Positions 18,330 to 28,132 of a stretch of DNA of 64,000 bases are shown piece by piece. The notes under the pieces are model-generated. The model was not told the origin of the DNA. It worked only from the letters and a program-made list of their open reading frames with translations, and ran no database searches. This stretch comes from Cryobacterium sp. SO2. GTDB lineage: Bacteria; Actinomycetota; Actinomycetes; Actinomycetales; Microbacteriaceae. The stretch is taken from assembly GCF_026151165.2 (NCBI RefSeq), contig NZ_CP117849.1, forward strand, positions 2,046,001 to 2,110,000, read 5' to 3'. Numbering within the stretch: the first letter of the stretch is position 1; every line of letters starts with the position of its first letter. Made by a program: the position numbers and the translations under genes.

Positions 18330-19933
18330 GCTTTCGGATCTCGGTGAGCGGCGCGGCGGCCGACGCCGTTCGCGCCGCAGTGCCAACCCTTGTCGACGAC
18401 CTCGTCGCCTCTGGCATCACCTCCCTCGACCCCGCGCTGTGGGGCCAGGAGGCTGAGGACGAGGCCGGTCAACGACTGGGCTGGACCGAATCGGTCGCCA
18501 TCTCGCGCCCGCTCGTCGCCGAGATCCTGGCCCTGCGCGAGGAGTTGACCGCCGCGGGCGTCACGCACATCGCCCTAGCCGGTATGGGCGGTTCCTCGCT
18601 CGCGCCGGAGGTCATCACCCGCACCAGCGGGGTCGACCTCACCGTCCTCGACGCCACCGACCCCGGCCAGATTCTGGCGGCGCTGAGCGACCGGCTGGAG
18701 TCGACCGCACTCGTGGTGTCGTCGAAGTCCGGCGGCACCGTCGAAACCGACAGCCAACGCCGGGTGTTCGAACGCGCCTTCCGCGAGATCGGCATCGACC
18801 CCGTCGACCGCATCATCGTGGTGACAGACCCCGGCTCGCCGCTCGAGGCATCCGCCACCGAGGCGGGCTACCGGGTGTTCACCGCAGACCCTACCGTGGG
18901 CGGGCGCTTCTCGGCGCTCACCGCGTTCGGTCTGGTGCCGTCCGGGCTGGCCGGCATAGACATCGGCCAGCTGCTGGACGAGGCCGAATCGGTCTCGCTG
19001 GCACTCGCGGTCGACAACGAGGACAACCCGGGACTTATCCTGGGCGCGGCTATCGCCGCGACCAGCCCCCGCCGCGACAAGCTGGCCATCGTCGCCGACG
19101 GCACCCACATTGTGGGTCTCGCCGACTGGGCCGAACAGCTGATCGCGGAGTCCACCGGCAAGAACGGTACCGGCATCCTGCCCGTTGTTCTCGACCTGGA
19201 CGCCCCGGAGCTCACCGCTCAGCTGCCTGACGTCCAGATCGTGCGGGTCGTGGACGATGCCGGCGACGAGGTTTTCTCCGCCCATGACGGTGCAGACGAG
19301 ATCCGCGTCAGCGGAACACTCGGCGCACAGTTCCTGGTCTGGGAGTATGCGACCGCGGTCGCGGGCCGGCTGCTCGGGATCAACCCGTTCGACCAGCCCG
19401 ACGTCGAGTCAGCCAAGATCAGGGCCCGCGGCCTGCTGGACTCCCGACCGGAGCCCGAGCCTGCCGCGTTCATCTCCGACGGTATCGAGGTGCGCGGAAC
19501 CCCGCACGTGATCGGTGCCGCCAGCGATCTGGCCAGCGCCGTCGACGCGTTGCTCGAGGAACTCGGACCCGACGGGTACGTGGCCGTGCAGGCCTACATC
19601 GACCGTCTCGCACTCCCCCAGCTCGCCGAGGTCCGCGGACTCCTGGCGACGTTGTCCAAGCGTCCGGTCACGTTCGGCTGGGGACCCCGGTTCCTGCACT
19701 CCACCGGACAGTTCCACAAAGGCGGCACGCCCACCGGCGTGTTCCTGCAGATCCTCAGCACCCCCGCAGAGGACCTCGAGATCCCGGATCGCCCGTTCAC
19801 CTTCGGTGAGCTCATCCAGGCTCAGGCCGCTGGTGACGCCAGCGTCCTCGCCGAGCAGGGCCGTCCGGTACTCACTCTCACGTTGACCGACCCGGCGGCG
19901 AACATCCACACTCTGTTCGCGGCACTTCGCTAG
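18326..19933 (+). CDS. pgi: Glucose-6-phosphate isomerase
   Basis: 535 aa. SIS-fold sugar isomerase of the divergent actinobacterial type. Motifs: LAGMGGSSLAPEV near residue 88, SSKSGGTVETDSQ with K134, and HKGGTPTGVFLQI near the C-terminus. It interconverts glucose-6-phosphate and fructose-6-phosphate, feeding tal/tkt products back to zwf. The GTG start overlaps tal (GTGA), so translation is coupled. Placing pgi inside the PPP operon suggests cycling of hexose through NADPH-producing steps. Confidence 0.93.
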   Translation: MSFRISVSGAAADAVRAAVPTLVDDLVASGITSLDPALWGQEAEDEAGQRLGWTESVAISRPLVAEILALREELTAAGVTHIALAGMGGSSLAPEVITRTSGVDLTVLDATDPGQILAALSDRLESTALVVSSKSGGTVETDSQRRVFERAFREIGIDPVDRIIVVTDPGSPLEASATEAGYRVFTADPTVGGRFSALTAFGLVPSGLAGIDIGQLLDEAESVSLALAVDNEDNPGLILGAAIAATSPRRDKLAIVADGTHIVGLADWAEQLIAESTGKNGTGILPVVLDLDAPELTAQLPDVQIVRVVDDAGDEVFSAHDGADEIRVSGTLGAQFLVWEYATAVAGRLLGINPFDQPDVESAKIRARGLLDSRPEPEPAAFISDGIEVRGTPHVIGAASDLASAVDALLEELGPDGYVAVQAYIDRLALPQLAEVRGLLATLSKRPVTFGWGPRFLHSTGQFHKGGTPTGVFLQILSTPAEDLEIPDRPFTFGELIQAQAAGDASVLAEQGRPVLTLTLTDPAANIHTLFAALR

Positions 19934-19990
19934 GTCGAGTCTTCGCCCCTCACCGCCTTTATTCCCTGCCTTTATCTTCTAAGGAGCCGC

Positions 19991-21532
19991 ATGTCCCCGG
20001 TGGAAATCACCCCGGAGTTCAATCCGCTGCGTTCACCCTCCGACTATCGCCTGAACCGGATTGCGGGGCCCTCCAGCCTCGTCATCTTCGGCGTGACCGG
20101 AGACCTGTCGCGGAAGAAACTCATGCCAGCCGTCTATGACCTGGCGAACCGAGGGCTGTTGCCGCCCGGTTTCGCCCTCGTCGGGTTCGCCCGGCGGGAT
20201 TGGGACAACCAGGACTTCATGCAGGTGGTGCACGACTCCGTCAAGGAGTACGCGCGCACCGAGTTCCACGAGGACGTCTGGGCGCAGTTGGCCGAGGGGA
20301 TCCGGTTCGTTCCGGGTACCTTCGATGACGACGCCGCATTCGAGCTCCTCAAAGAGACGATCGAGGAACTCGACCGCGAGCGTGGAACCATGGGCAACCA
20401 TGCGTTCTACCTGTCGATCCCGCCGAAGGCCTTCCCTCAGGTCACCGAACAGCTGCGCCGCTCCGGCCTGGCCGAGCAGAAGAACGGCCAGTGGCGCCGC
20501 GTCGTCATCGAGAAGCCGTTCGGCAGCGATCTGAAGACGGCACGCGAACTGAACGACGTCGTCGAGTCGGTCTTCCCGGCCGACTCGGTGTTCCGCATCG
20601 ACCACTACCTGGGCAAGGAGACGGTGCAGAACATCCTGGCGCTGCGCTTCGCGAACCAGCTGTACGAACCGATCTGGAACGCCAACTACGTCGACCACGT
20701 GCAGATCACCATGGCCGAGGACATCGGCGTCGGCGGACGGGCCGGGTATTACGACGGCATCGGTGCCGCGCGCGACGTCATCCAGAACCACCTCCTGCAG
20801 CTCCTGGCGCTCACCGCCATGGAAGAGCCGATCTCGTTCGACGCAGCCGACCTGCGCACCGAGAAGGAAAAGGTGCTCGCCTCCGTGCGCCTGCCGGAAG
20901 ACCTGGCGACGGGCACAGCCCGCGGCCAGTACGCCGGCGGCTGGCAGGGCGGCGAGAAGATCCTCGGCTTCCTCGAAGAGGACGGCATGAACCCGGAGTC
21001 CCTCACGGAAACGTATGCGGCCCTCCGCCTGGAGATCGACACGCGGCGCTGGTCCGGTGTGCCGTTCTACCTGCGCGCCGGCAAGCGCCTCGGTCGCCGG
21101 GTCACGGAGATCGCCGTGGTGTTCAAGCGGGCCCCGCAGTACCTGTTCGAGAAGAGCCAGACCGCGGCGCTCGGTGAGAACGCCCTGGTCATCAGGGTTC
21201 AACCCGACGAGGGCGTCACCATCCGCTTCGGCTCCAAGGTCCCCGGTGTCGGCATGCAGGTGCGCGACGTGACCATGGACTTCGGTTACGGGCACGCCTT
21301 CACCGAAGCGAGCCCCGAAGCCTACGAACGGCTGATCCTCGACGTGCTGCTCGGCGACCCGCCCCTCTTCCCCCGCCATGAAGAAGTAGAGCTATCGTGG
21401 AAGATCCTCGACCCGATCGAAGAGTTCTGGACCACCCAGGGCCAACCGGAACAATACCGACCTGGAACCTGGGGGCCCGCATCAGCCGACGAACTGCTGT
21501 CACGAGACGGCCGGAACTGGAGACGCCCATGA
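19991..21532 (+). CDS. zwf: Glucose-6-phosphate 1-dehydrogenase
   Basis: 513 aa, full length. It oxidises glucose-6-phosphate to 6-phosphogluconolactone and makes NADPH. The coenzyme motif GVTGDLSRKKL lies near residue 35 and the substrate/active-site motif RIDHYLGKE at 202-210 with H205. EKPFGSDL precedes it. A strong AAGGAG lies upstream of the ATG. The stop overlaps the opcA ATG by 4 bp. Confidence 0.97.
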   Translation: MSPVEITPEFNPLRSPSDYRLNRIAGPSSLVIFGVTGDLSRKKLMPAVYDLANRGLLPPGFALVGFARRDWDNQDFMQVVHDSVKEYARTEFHEDVWAQLAEGIRFVPGTFDDDAAFELLKETIEELDRERGTMGNHAFYLSIPPKAFPQVTEQLRRSGLAEQKNGQWRRVVIEKPFGSDLKTARELNDVVESVFPADSVFRIDHYLGKETVQNILALRFANQLYEPIWNANYVDHVQITMAEDIGVGGRAGYYDGIGAARDVIQNHLLQLLALTAMEEPISFDAADLRTEKEKVLASVRLPEDLATGTARGQYAGGWQGGEKILGFLEEDGMNPESLTETYAALRLEIDTRRWSGVPFYLRAGKRLGRRVTEIAVVFKRAPQYLFEKSQTAALGENALVIRVQPDEGVTIRFGSKVPGVGMQVRDVTMDFGYGHAFTEASPEAYERLILDVLLGDPPLFPRHEEVELSWKILDPIEEFWTTQGQPEQYRPGTWGPASADELLSRDGRNWRRP

Positions 21533-22503
21533 TCGTCGATCTGCCGGACACCACCACCGCCAAGATTTCCAAGGCGCTTGTGCGCATCAGGGAAGAGGGC
21601 GGCGCTGTCGCCCTCGGCCGGGTGCTCACCCTCATCATCGCCGCCGAACTCGGCCACGAGGAGGAGGCCATCGAGGCCGCCAACGACGCCTCGCGGGAAC
21701 ACCCGATGCGCGTCATCGTTCTCTCGACCCAGGCGGATGTCACCACGGCCTGCGAGCCGCGGGTCGATGCCGAGATCCGTGTCGGCGGCGACGCCGGGGC
21801 GAGCGAAGTCATCGTGCTGCGCGCGTACGGCGATGCCGCCAGCGACCCGGAAAGCCTCGTCACCGGGCTCCTGCTGCCGGATGCTCCCGTCGTGGCCTGG
21901 TGGCCGGGCGAGGCGCCAGAGGTGCCGGCAGAATCACCGCTGGGACGCATCGCGTACCGTCGTATCACCGACGCGTCCGCGCAGGCTGACCCGCAGGCTG
22001 CACTCACCCGGCTCTGCACGACCTACCGTCCCGGTGACACCGACTTCGCTTGGACGCGTCTGACGCTCTGGCGTGCGCAGCTCGCTGCCGTGCTCGACCA
22101 GCCACCGTACGAGTCGATCACGGCGGTGTCCGTCAGCGGCGCCCTGGACTCCCCGTCCACCACTCTCCTCGCCGCCTGGTTGCAGCTGGCGTTGCAGGTG
22201 AATGTGGACTACGAACTCACCTCGGGTGAGAACTCCAACGGTATCCGCGGTGTTCACCTCACCCGGGCATCCGGAGTCATCTCGCTCGAACGTGAGGTGC
22301 CGGGTATCGCCACGCTCACCCAGTCAGGTCAGCCGGTGCAGGACCTCACCCTCAAGCGCCGCAGCCTGCGGGATTGCCTGAGCGATGAATTGCGCCGGCT
22401 GGACCCCGACGAGCTCTTCGGCGAGGTCATCACCCAGGGCCTCCCCCAGCTCGCCGGACCCAGCGCACTGGCCGCTCAGGACACGGCCGGAGCCCGCTCA
22501 TGA
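21529..22503 (+). CDS. opcA: Glucose-6-phosphate dehydrogenase assembly protein OpcA
   Basis: 324 aa. Matches actinobacterial OpcA in order and character: MIVDLPDTTTAKISKALV at the start, VLTLIIAA, LLPDAPVVAWWPGEAP and a C-terminal SVSGALDSPSTTLLAAWL segment. It binds and activates Zwf. The ATG overlaps the zwf stop (ATGA), matching the stoichiometric coupling expected for partners; a longer in-frame reading would lie inside zwf. Confidence 0.95.
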   Translation: MIVDLPDTTTAKISKALVRIREEGGAVALGRVLTLIIAAELGHEEEAIEAANDASREHPMRVIVLSTQADVTTACEPRVDAEIRVGGDAGASEVIVLRAYGDAASDPESLVTGLLLPDAPVVAWWPGEAPEVPAESPLGRIAYRRITDASAQADPQAALTRLCTTYRPGDTDFAWTRLTLWRAQLAAVLDQPPYESITAVSVSGALDSPSTTLLAAWLQLALQVNVDYELTSGENSNGIRGVHLTRASGVISLEREVPGIATLTQSGQPVQDLTLKRRSLRDCLSDELRRLDPDELFGEVITQGLPQLAGPSALAAQDTAGARS

Positions 22504-23270
22504 CGCACGACAGACGCGTGCTGGTGCACGACGACAAGGCCGCCCTCGTGGCCTCCGTCGCCACCAGGTTCATCACCAAGATGGCCGACATCCTGCACGA
22601 ACAAGGCCACGCCCATGTGGTCCTCACCGGCGGCACCGTCGGCACCGCGGTACTCGAGGCGATCAACGCGTCCCCCGACCGCGACAGTGTCGACTGGGCC
22701 AAGATCGACTTCTGGTGGGGCGACGAGCGCTGGGTTCCCCGCGGGCATTCCGATCGCAACGAGGTGCAGGCGCGTACCGCCCTGCTCGACCACATCACTA
22801 TCCCGGCCCGGAACGTGCACACGTACCCGGCCTCCGATGAGGGTTTGGATCTCGACGCCGCGGCCGACCGCTACGCGGCGGAGCTGAAGTCCATGGCGGC
22901 CCCGGACGCCCTGGTTCCGCAGTTCGATGTGACGTTCCTCGGTGTGGGGGCTGATGGTCACATTGCATCGCTCTTCCCGCACATGCAGGGCATCAGGGAG
23001 AACGATCTCACGGTCATCGCCGTGTTGAACTCGCCGAAGCCGCCGCCGGAGCGGGTGAGCCTGACCCGCTGGGTGCTCAATTCATCCGAGCGGATCTGGC
23101 TCGTCGTCTCCGGCTCTGACAAGGCGTCGGCCCTCGGCCTGGCCCTGGCCGGTGCCAGCCGTGACGAGGTTCCCGTTGCGGGCATCCGTGGTCGCCACTA
23201 CACCGACTTCTTCGTCGATGGTGAGGCGGCCGCTGAGGTTCCGGAGAACCTCATCGCGCAGCCTCACTAG
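22500..23270 (+). CDS. pgl: 6-phosphogluconolactonase
   Basis: 256 aa, NagB/DevB-type fold. VVLTGGTVGTAVLEAI, FWWGDERWVPRGHSDRN and GVGADGHIASLFPH are the lactonase motifs. It hydrolyses the product of Zwf. The ATG overlaps opcA by 4 bp. It is the last gene of the operon: a long terminator hairpin follows 15 bp after the stop. gnd (6-phosphogluconate dehydrogenase) is not in this operon. Confidence 0.95.
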   Translation: MTHDRRVLVHDDKAALVASVATRFITKMADILHEQGHAHVVLTGGTVGTAVLEAINASPDRDSVDWAKIDFWWGDERWVPRGHSDRNEVQARTALLDHITIPARNVHTYPASDEGLDLDAAADRYAAELKSMAAPDALVPQFDVTFLGVGADGHIASLFPHMQGIRENDLTVIAVLNSPKPPPERVSLTRWVLNSSERIWLVVSGSDKASALGLALAGASRDEVPVAGIRGRHYTDFFVDGEAAAEVPENLIAQPH

Positions 23271-23284
23271 CCCGCCTGCAACGC

Positions 23285-23322
23285 GAAAAGCGCATCGGTT
23301 CCTCGGAACCGATGCGCTTTTC
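23285..23322. terminator. Bidirectional terminator between pgl and rbpA
   Basis: Two 18-nt arms (23285-23302 and 23305-23322) are perfect inverted repeats, starting GAAAAGCGCATCGG. A-rich and T-rich ends allow use by both convergent genes. Confidence 0.88.
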
Positions 23323-23365
23323 TCGTGCATCCCTGGGATGCGTCGAGCCTGTTGGTTGTGCTGGG

Positions 23366-23734
23366 TTAGTTCGTTGCGCTCAGCTTGCCCCTGCGCACAC
23401 GAAGCTGCTGGAGTGCCTCCTCGAGGAGGGACTCCGCTTCCTCTTCGGTGCGGCGCTCCTTCACGTATGCCAGGTGCGTCTTGTACGGTTCGAGCTTGAC
23501 CACCGACGGCGGGTTCTCCTTGTCGCGGCCGGCGGGCAGGCCGGACGACGGGCAGTCGATCGTGTCGGGGATCTCTTCGTCGGGCAGGTTCGCGGCGAAG
23601 TAGCGAACGGTTTCGTTGCCGAGAGCGTCCCAGTAGGACACCCGGATGCGATCGGCGTGAAAACCGCGGTCCTGCTCGCCCATGGGGCCGGCTCCGACTC
23701 GCGAGCCGCGAATTGCGCTTCCACCAGATGCCAT
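23366..23734 (-). CDS. rbpA: RNA polymerase-binding protein RbpA
   Basis: 122 aa. Begins MASGGSAIRGSRVGAGPMGE, the RbpA core-binding N-terminus, and carries the basic-linker and sigma-interaction region near VSYWDALGNETVRYFAA; LPDEEIPDTIDCPSSGLPAG is also typical. It stabilises open complexes formed by primary sigma factors. The ATG at 23734 is preferred because GGAGG lies just upstream; the frame continues upstream without family sequence. It is convergent with pgl. Confidence 0.95.
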   Translation of the reverse strand: MASGGSAIRGSRVGAGPMGEQDRGFHADRIRVSYWDALGNETVRYFAANLPDEEIPDTIDCPSSGLPAGRDKENPPSVVKLEPYKTHLAYVKERRTEEEAESLLEEALQQLRVRRGKLSATN

Positions 23735-23894
23735 TGTGTTCCTCCGCTTAAAAACTGTTCGGCGTATTCGGGTTATGCCACTCATGTCCGGTTCCGCCGT
23801 GGGAAACCGGATGCGACGAGGTCGCGAGTCTGGTGCGTGACGCTTGTGCCGGGCTAGGACCGCGTGGTGCTGCAGTCCTCATCCGGCGCCGACA

Positions 23895-24146
23895 TCAGGC
23901 TCCGGTATCGAATTTGGTGATCAGGCCCAGCACGACGATGCAGGAGATCCACAGTACGGCCAGGATGATCGTGATGCGGTTGAGGTTACGTTCGGCGACG
24001 CCGGAGGCGCCGAGGTTCGAGGTGACGCCGCCGCCGAACATGTCCGACAGCCCACCACCGCGTCCCTTGTGCAGCAGAATGAGCATGGTGAGCAGGAGGC
24101 TCGTAATACCGAGCAAGACCTGCAATACAACCTGGAGAATCTCCAC
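23895..24146 (-). CDS. secG: Preprotein translocase subunit SecG
   Basis: 83 aa with two membrane helices (about residues 2-25 and 56-78) linked by the conserved cytosolic loop GRGGGLSDMFGGG. It assists SecYE/SecA in protein export. The start is GTG with GAAAGG upstream. It follows the tpiA-pgk-gap cluster, the usual actinobacterial order, but a terminator-like hairpin separates it from tpiA, so it may have its own promoter. Confidence 0.95.
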   Translation of the reverse strand: MEILQVVLQVLLGITSLLLTMLILLHKGRGGGLSDMFGGGVTSNLGASGVAERNLNRITIILAVLWISCIVVLGLITKFDTGA

Positions 24147-24220
24147 GCGAAACCTTTCACAAAACGATGGGCGCTAGAGCTCCACCAAGACCACTGGCAA
24201 TTATAGCCTGACGGCAGACG

Positions 24221-24258
24221 AAACCCGCCGCACCCCCCTCACGAGGGGCACGACGGGT
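24221..24258 (-). terminator. Terminator-like hairpin after tpiA
   Basis: On the minus strand a stem ACCCGTCGTGCCCC pairs with GGGGTGCGGCGGGT (one mismatch, two G-U pairs) and is followed by TTTCGT. It would end the gap-pgk-tpiA transcript before secG. Confidence 0.6.
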
Positions 24259-24263
24259 GAACG

Positions 24264-25055
24264 CTACAGTCCGACGTGCTTCTGGAAGCGGACGATGCTG
24301 GAGAACTCGGTGATGTCCAGGCTGGCACCGCCGACGAGGGCACCATCGACGTTCGGCTCCTTCATGAAGCCGGCGATGTTGACGCCCTTGACCGAACCGC
24401 CATAGAGGATGCGGGTCTTGTCGGCCACGTCCTGGCCGAGGACCTCGGCGAGCGTCAGGCGCAGCGCGGCCGCGACCTGCTCCGCCTGCTCCGGCGTTGC
24501 CGCCTGGCCGGAGCCGATGGCCCAGACCGGCTCGTAGGCAACCACGATGTCCGCTGCGTTGTCGACTCCGGCAAGGGCTGCCTTCAGCTGAGCAACGGGG
24601 ACGGCGCTCGGGCCGTGCAGTTCCAGGTCTGCGGCGGTCTCGCCGACGCAGATGATCGGAACCAGGTTGTGTCCAAGCGCTGCCGTCACCTTGGCGGCAA
24701 CGACATCGTCGGTCTCATTGTGCAGGGTGCGCCGCTCGGAGTGACCGATGAGCACGTACTGGCATTCGAGCGCGGCCAGGAAAGCAGCCGAGATCTCGCC
24801 GGTGTATGCGCCGGACTCCTGAGTGGAGACATCCTGGCCGCCGTACGCGAGGGGCAGCTTGTCGGCTGCCACGAGCGTCTGGACGCTGCGGAGGTCGGTG
24901 AACGGGGGGAACACGGCAACCTCGGTCGACGTGAAGTCGTGGCCGGCGTCCTTGAGGCTCCAGGCAAGCTTCTGGACGAAAGCGATGGCCTGGAGGTGGT
25001 CCAGGTTCATCTTCCAGTTGCCTGCGATCAGTGGAACACGCGTGTTTACTGCCAT
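24264..25055 (-). CDS. tpiA: Triose-phosphate isomerase
   Basis: 263 aa TIM barrel. Catalytic residues are K15 in GNWKMN, H105 in GHSERR and E175 in AYEPVWAIG; the phosphate-binding loop YGGSVKG follows. It interconverts dihydroxyacetone phosphate and glyceraldehyde-3-phosphate. It overlaps the end of pgk by 10 bp, which implies coupled translation. Confidence 0.97.
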   Translation of the reverse strand: MAVNTRVPLIAGNWKMNLDHLQAIAFVQKLAWSLKDAGHDFTSTEVAVFPPFTDLRSVQTLVAADKLPLAYGGQDVSTQESGAYTGEISAAFLAALECQYVLIGHSERRTLHNETDDVVAAKVTAALGHNLVPIICVGETAADLELHGPSAVPVAQLKAALAGVDNAADIVVAYEPVWAIGSGQAATPEQAEQVAAALRLTLAEVLGQDVADKTRILYGGSVKGVNIAGFMKEPNVDGALVGGASLDITEFSSIVRFQKHVGL

Positions 25056-26260
25056 CCGAGGACCTCCAGTCCTGGCAGTCGCTTGCCCTCGAGGAACTCG
25101 AGGCTGGCGCCACCGCCGGTAGAAATATGACCGAACTGGTCATCGTTGAAACCGAGGATGCGCACGGCCGCGGCGGAGTCTCCTCCACCGACGACGCTGA
25201 GCCCATTGACCTCGGTGAGTGCGGCGGCAACCGTGCGGGTGCCGTCAGCGAATGGTGCCAACTCGAACACGCCCATCGGGCCGTTCCAGAACACCGTCTT
25301 CGAGTCGCGGATGATCGCGGCGAATGCGGCTGCGGTGTCCGGACCGATGTCCAGGCCCAGTCCGGCTGCGCCGAACGGGGTGTCCTCGATCTCGTTGGCC
25401 GGGGTGGTGACGTACTCGGCGTCTGCTCCGAACTTGGAGGCGACGACGACGTCGGTCGGAAGGACGATCTTCACGCCCAGGCGGTCGGCCTCGGCGAGGT
25501 AGCCGCGAACGGTTTCGATCTGGTCGACCTCGAGCAGGCTGGCGCCGACCTTGTGGCCCTGGGCCGCGAGGAAGGTGAACAGCATGCCGCCACCGATCAG
25601 GAGCGAGTTCACCCGCGGAAGCAGGTGACCGATGACACCGAGCTTGTCCGACACCTTCGAGCCGCCGAGGATCACCGTGTACGGCGCCTCCGGCTTCTCG
25701 GTGAGGCGGTCGAGCACGTCGAGCTCTGCTGCGATGAGCAGGCCGGCAGCGCTCGGCAGGATCTGGGCCAGGTCGAAGACGCTGGCCTGCTTGCGGTGAA
25801 CGACACCGAAGCCGTCGGAGACGAGAGCGTCACCGAGGGACGCGAGCTCAGTGGCGAAGGCCACACGCTCGGACTCGACCTTGCTGGTCTCCCCCGCGTT
25901 GAAGCGGAGGTTCTCCAGCACGACGATGCCGCCGTCCGTCAGGGCTGCAACCGCAGCCTGCGCGGAGTCGCCGACGGTGTCAGTGGCGAAGGCCACCGGG
26001 GAACCGATCAGTTCAGCCAGGCGCGCCGCAACCGGCGCCAGGCTGTACTTCAGGTTGACCTGGCCGTCAGGGCGCCCGAGGTGAGAAACGATCACCAGAC
26101 GGGCACCCTGCTCGACCAGAGCCTTGAGGGTGGGCAGGGACGCCCGCACGCGGCCATCGTCGGTGATCTGGCCGTCTTTCAACGGAACGTTCAGATCACA
26201 CCGAACGATGACGCGCTTGCCGTGGAGCGATCCCAGCGATTCGATAGTGCGAAGCGTCAC
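25046..26260 (-). CDS. pgk: Phosphoglycerate kinase
   Basis: 404 aa. The substrate motif RCDLNVPLKDG is near residue 20, SHLGRPDG near 60, ILGGSKVSDKLGVI in the middle, and the nucleotide site VGGGDSAAAV near the C-terminus. It makes ATP from 1,3-bisphosphoglycerate. The start is GTG with AGGGGA upstream. It lies 14 bp after gap and overlaps tpiA by 10 bp. Confidence 0.97.
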   Translation of the reverse strand: MTLRTIESLGSLHGKRVIVRCDLNVPLKDGQITDDGRVRASLPTLKALVEQGARLVIVSHLGRPDGQVNLKYSLAPVAARLAELIGSPVAFATDTVGDSAQAAVAALTDGGIVVLENLRFNAGETSKVESERVAFATELASLGDALVSDGFGVVHRKQASVFDLAQILPSAAGLLIAAELDVLDRLTEKPEAPYTVILGGSKVSDKLGVIGHLLPRVNSLLIGGGMLFTFLAAQGHKVGASLLEVDQIETVRGYLAEADRLGVKIVLPTDVVVASKFGADAEYVTTPANEIEDTPFGAAGLGLDIGPDTAAAFAAIIRDSKTVFWNGPMGVFELAPFADGTRTVAAALTEVNGLSVVGGGDSAAAVRILGFNDDQFGHISTGGGASLEFLEGKRLPGLEVLGWQ

Positions 26261-26274
26261 TGCGTGTCCCCTAG

Positions 26275-27279
<1,005 letters not shown>

Positions 27280-27358
27280 GAATGACTCCTGTTATTGATG
27301 GCGCGTGTGGCGCCGGTGATGGGAATGAAAAAAACTGAAGGTTAGAGGGGGGAACGCG

Positions 27359-27985
27359 TCAGGACAGCAGCAGTAGGCCGCTGGTCTTCTCCCTGGCGGT
27401 GACGAAGCGTGCCTGGACGTTCTCCCAGTCGACGATGTTCCAGAACGCCTTGACGTAGTCGGCGCGCACGTTCTGGTAGTCGAGGTAGTACGCGTGCTCC
27501 CAGACGTCGAGCATGAGGAGGGGAACGGTTCCGGCCGCGAAGTTCGCCTGCTGGTCGAAGAACTGCTGGATGATCAGGCGCTGCCCGATCGAATCCCAGG
27601 CCAGCACCGACCAGCCGGAGCCCTGCACGCCCATCGCGGTGGCCGCGAAGTGAGCCTGGAACTTGTCGAAGGACCCGAAGAAGTCATCGATCGCGCTGGC
27701 GAGTTCGCCAACGGGCTTGTCGCCGCCGTTCGGGGACATGTTCGTCCAGAAGATCGAGTGGTTGACGTGGCCGCCGAGATTGAACGCAAGGTCCTTCTCG
27801 AGCTTGTTGACGTACACAAGGCTGCCGGAATCCCGGGCCTCTGCCAGCTGGGCGAGCGCGGTGTTCGCTCCGGTCACGTAAGCCTGGTGGTGCTTGCTGT
27901 GGTGGAGCTCCATGATGGTGCCGCTGATGCTCGGCGCGAGCGCCAAGTAGTCGTAAGCCAGTTCAGGCAGGGTGTATTCGGCCAT
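27359..27985 (-). CDS. sodA: Superoxide dismutase, Fe/Mn type
   Basis: 208 aa. Metal ligands are H28 in ELHHSKHH, the histidine of GGHVNHSIFW, and the DVWEHAYYLDY Asp/His pair. It dismutates superoxide in the cytosol; Mn or Fe cannot be settled here. Good ribosome binding site GAGGAGA. It stands alone between gap and whiA, with a TAGACT -10 candidate about 70 bp upstream. Confidence 0.95.
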   Translation of the reverse strand: MAEYTLPELAYDYLALAPSISGTIMELHHSKHHQAYVTGANTALAQLAEARDSGSLVYVNKLEKDLAFNLGGHVNHSIFWTNMSPNGGDKPVGELASAIDDFFGSFDKFQAHFAATAMGVQGSGWSVLAWDSIGQRLIIQQFFDQQANFAAGTVPLLMLDVWEHAYYLDYQNVRADYVKAFWNIVDWENVQARFVTAREKTSGLLLLS

Positions 27986-28056
27986 AGCTCGTATCTCCTC
28001 ATTTATGTGGCAGCGGCGCGATTTCTCACGCCATCTGCACTGTAAGTGACCTTTTT

Positions 28057-28062
28057 AGTCTA
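28057..28062 (-). promoter_or_regulatory. -10 element candidate for sodA
   Basis: TAGACT on the minus strand lies about 72 bp upstream of the sodA start, after the tandem terminator hairpins of the whiA transcript. No convincing -35 is seen. Confidence 0.35.
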
Positions 28063-28074
28063 CTCAGGTGAACA

Positions 28075-28108
28075 GGGGACGTTAGTCCCCTCTTCCCCCG
28101 GACGGGGG
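28075..28108 (-). terminator. Two tandem hairpins downstream of whiA
   Basis: GGGGAC-GTTA-GTCCCC (28075-28090) and CCCCCG-GA-CGGGGG (28095-28108) are perfect small inverted repeats 25-58 bp after the whiA stop. They probably end the uvrC-rapZ-whiA transcript and separate it from sodA. Confidence 0.6.
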
Positions 28109-28132
28109 CCCGGCAGAGGCACCGGTGAGAGT

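Noticed and set aside
28000..28132. 6C-type small RNA between sodA and whiA
   Set aside because: The two hairpins there lack the paired C-rich loops expected for 6C RNA; simple terminators explain them better.
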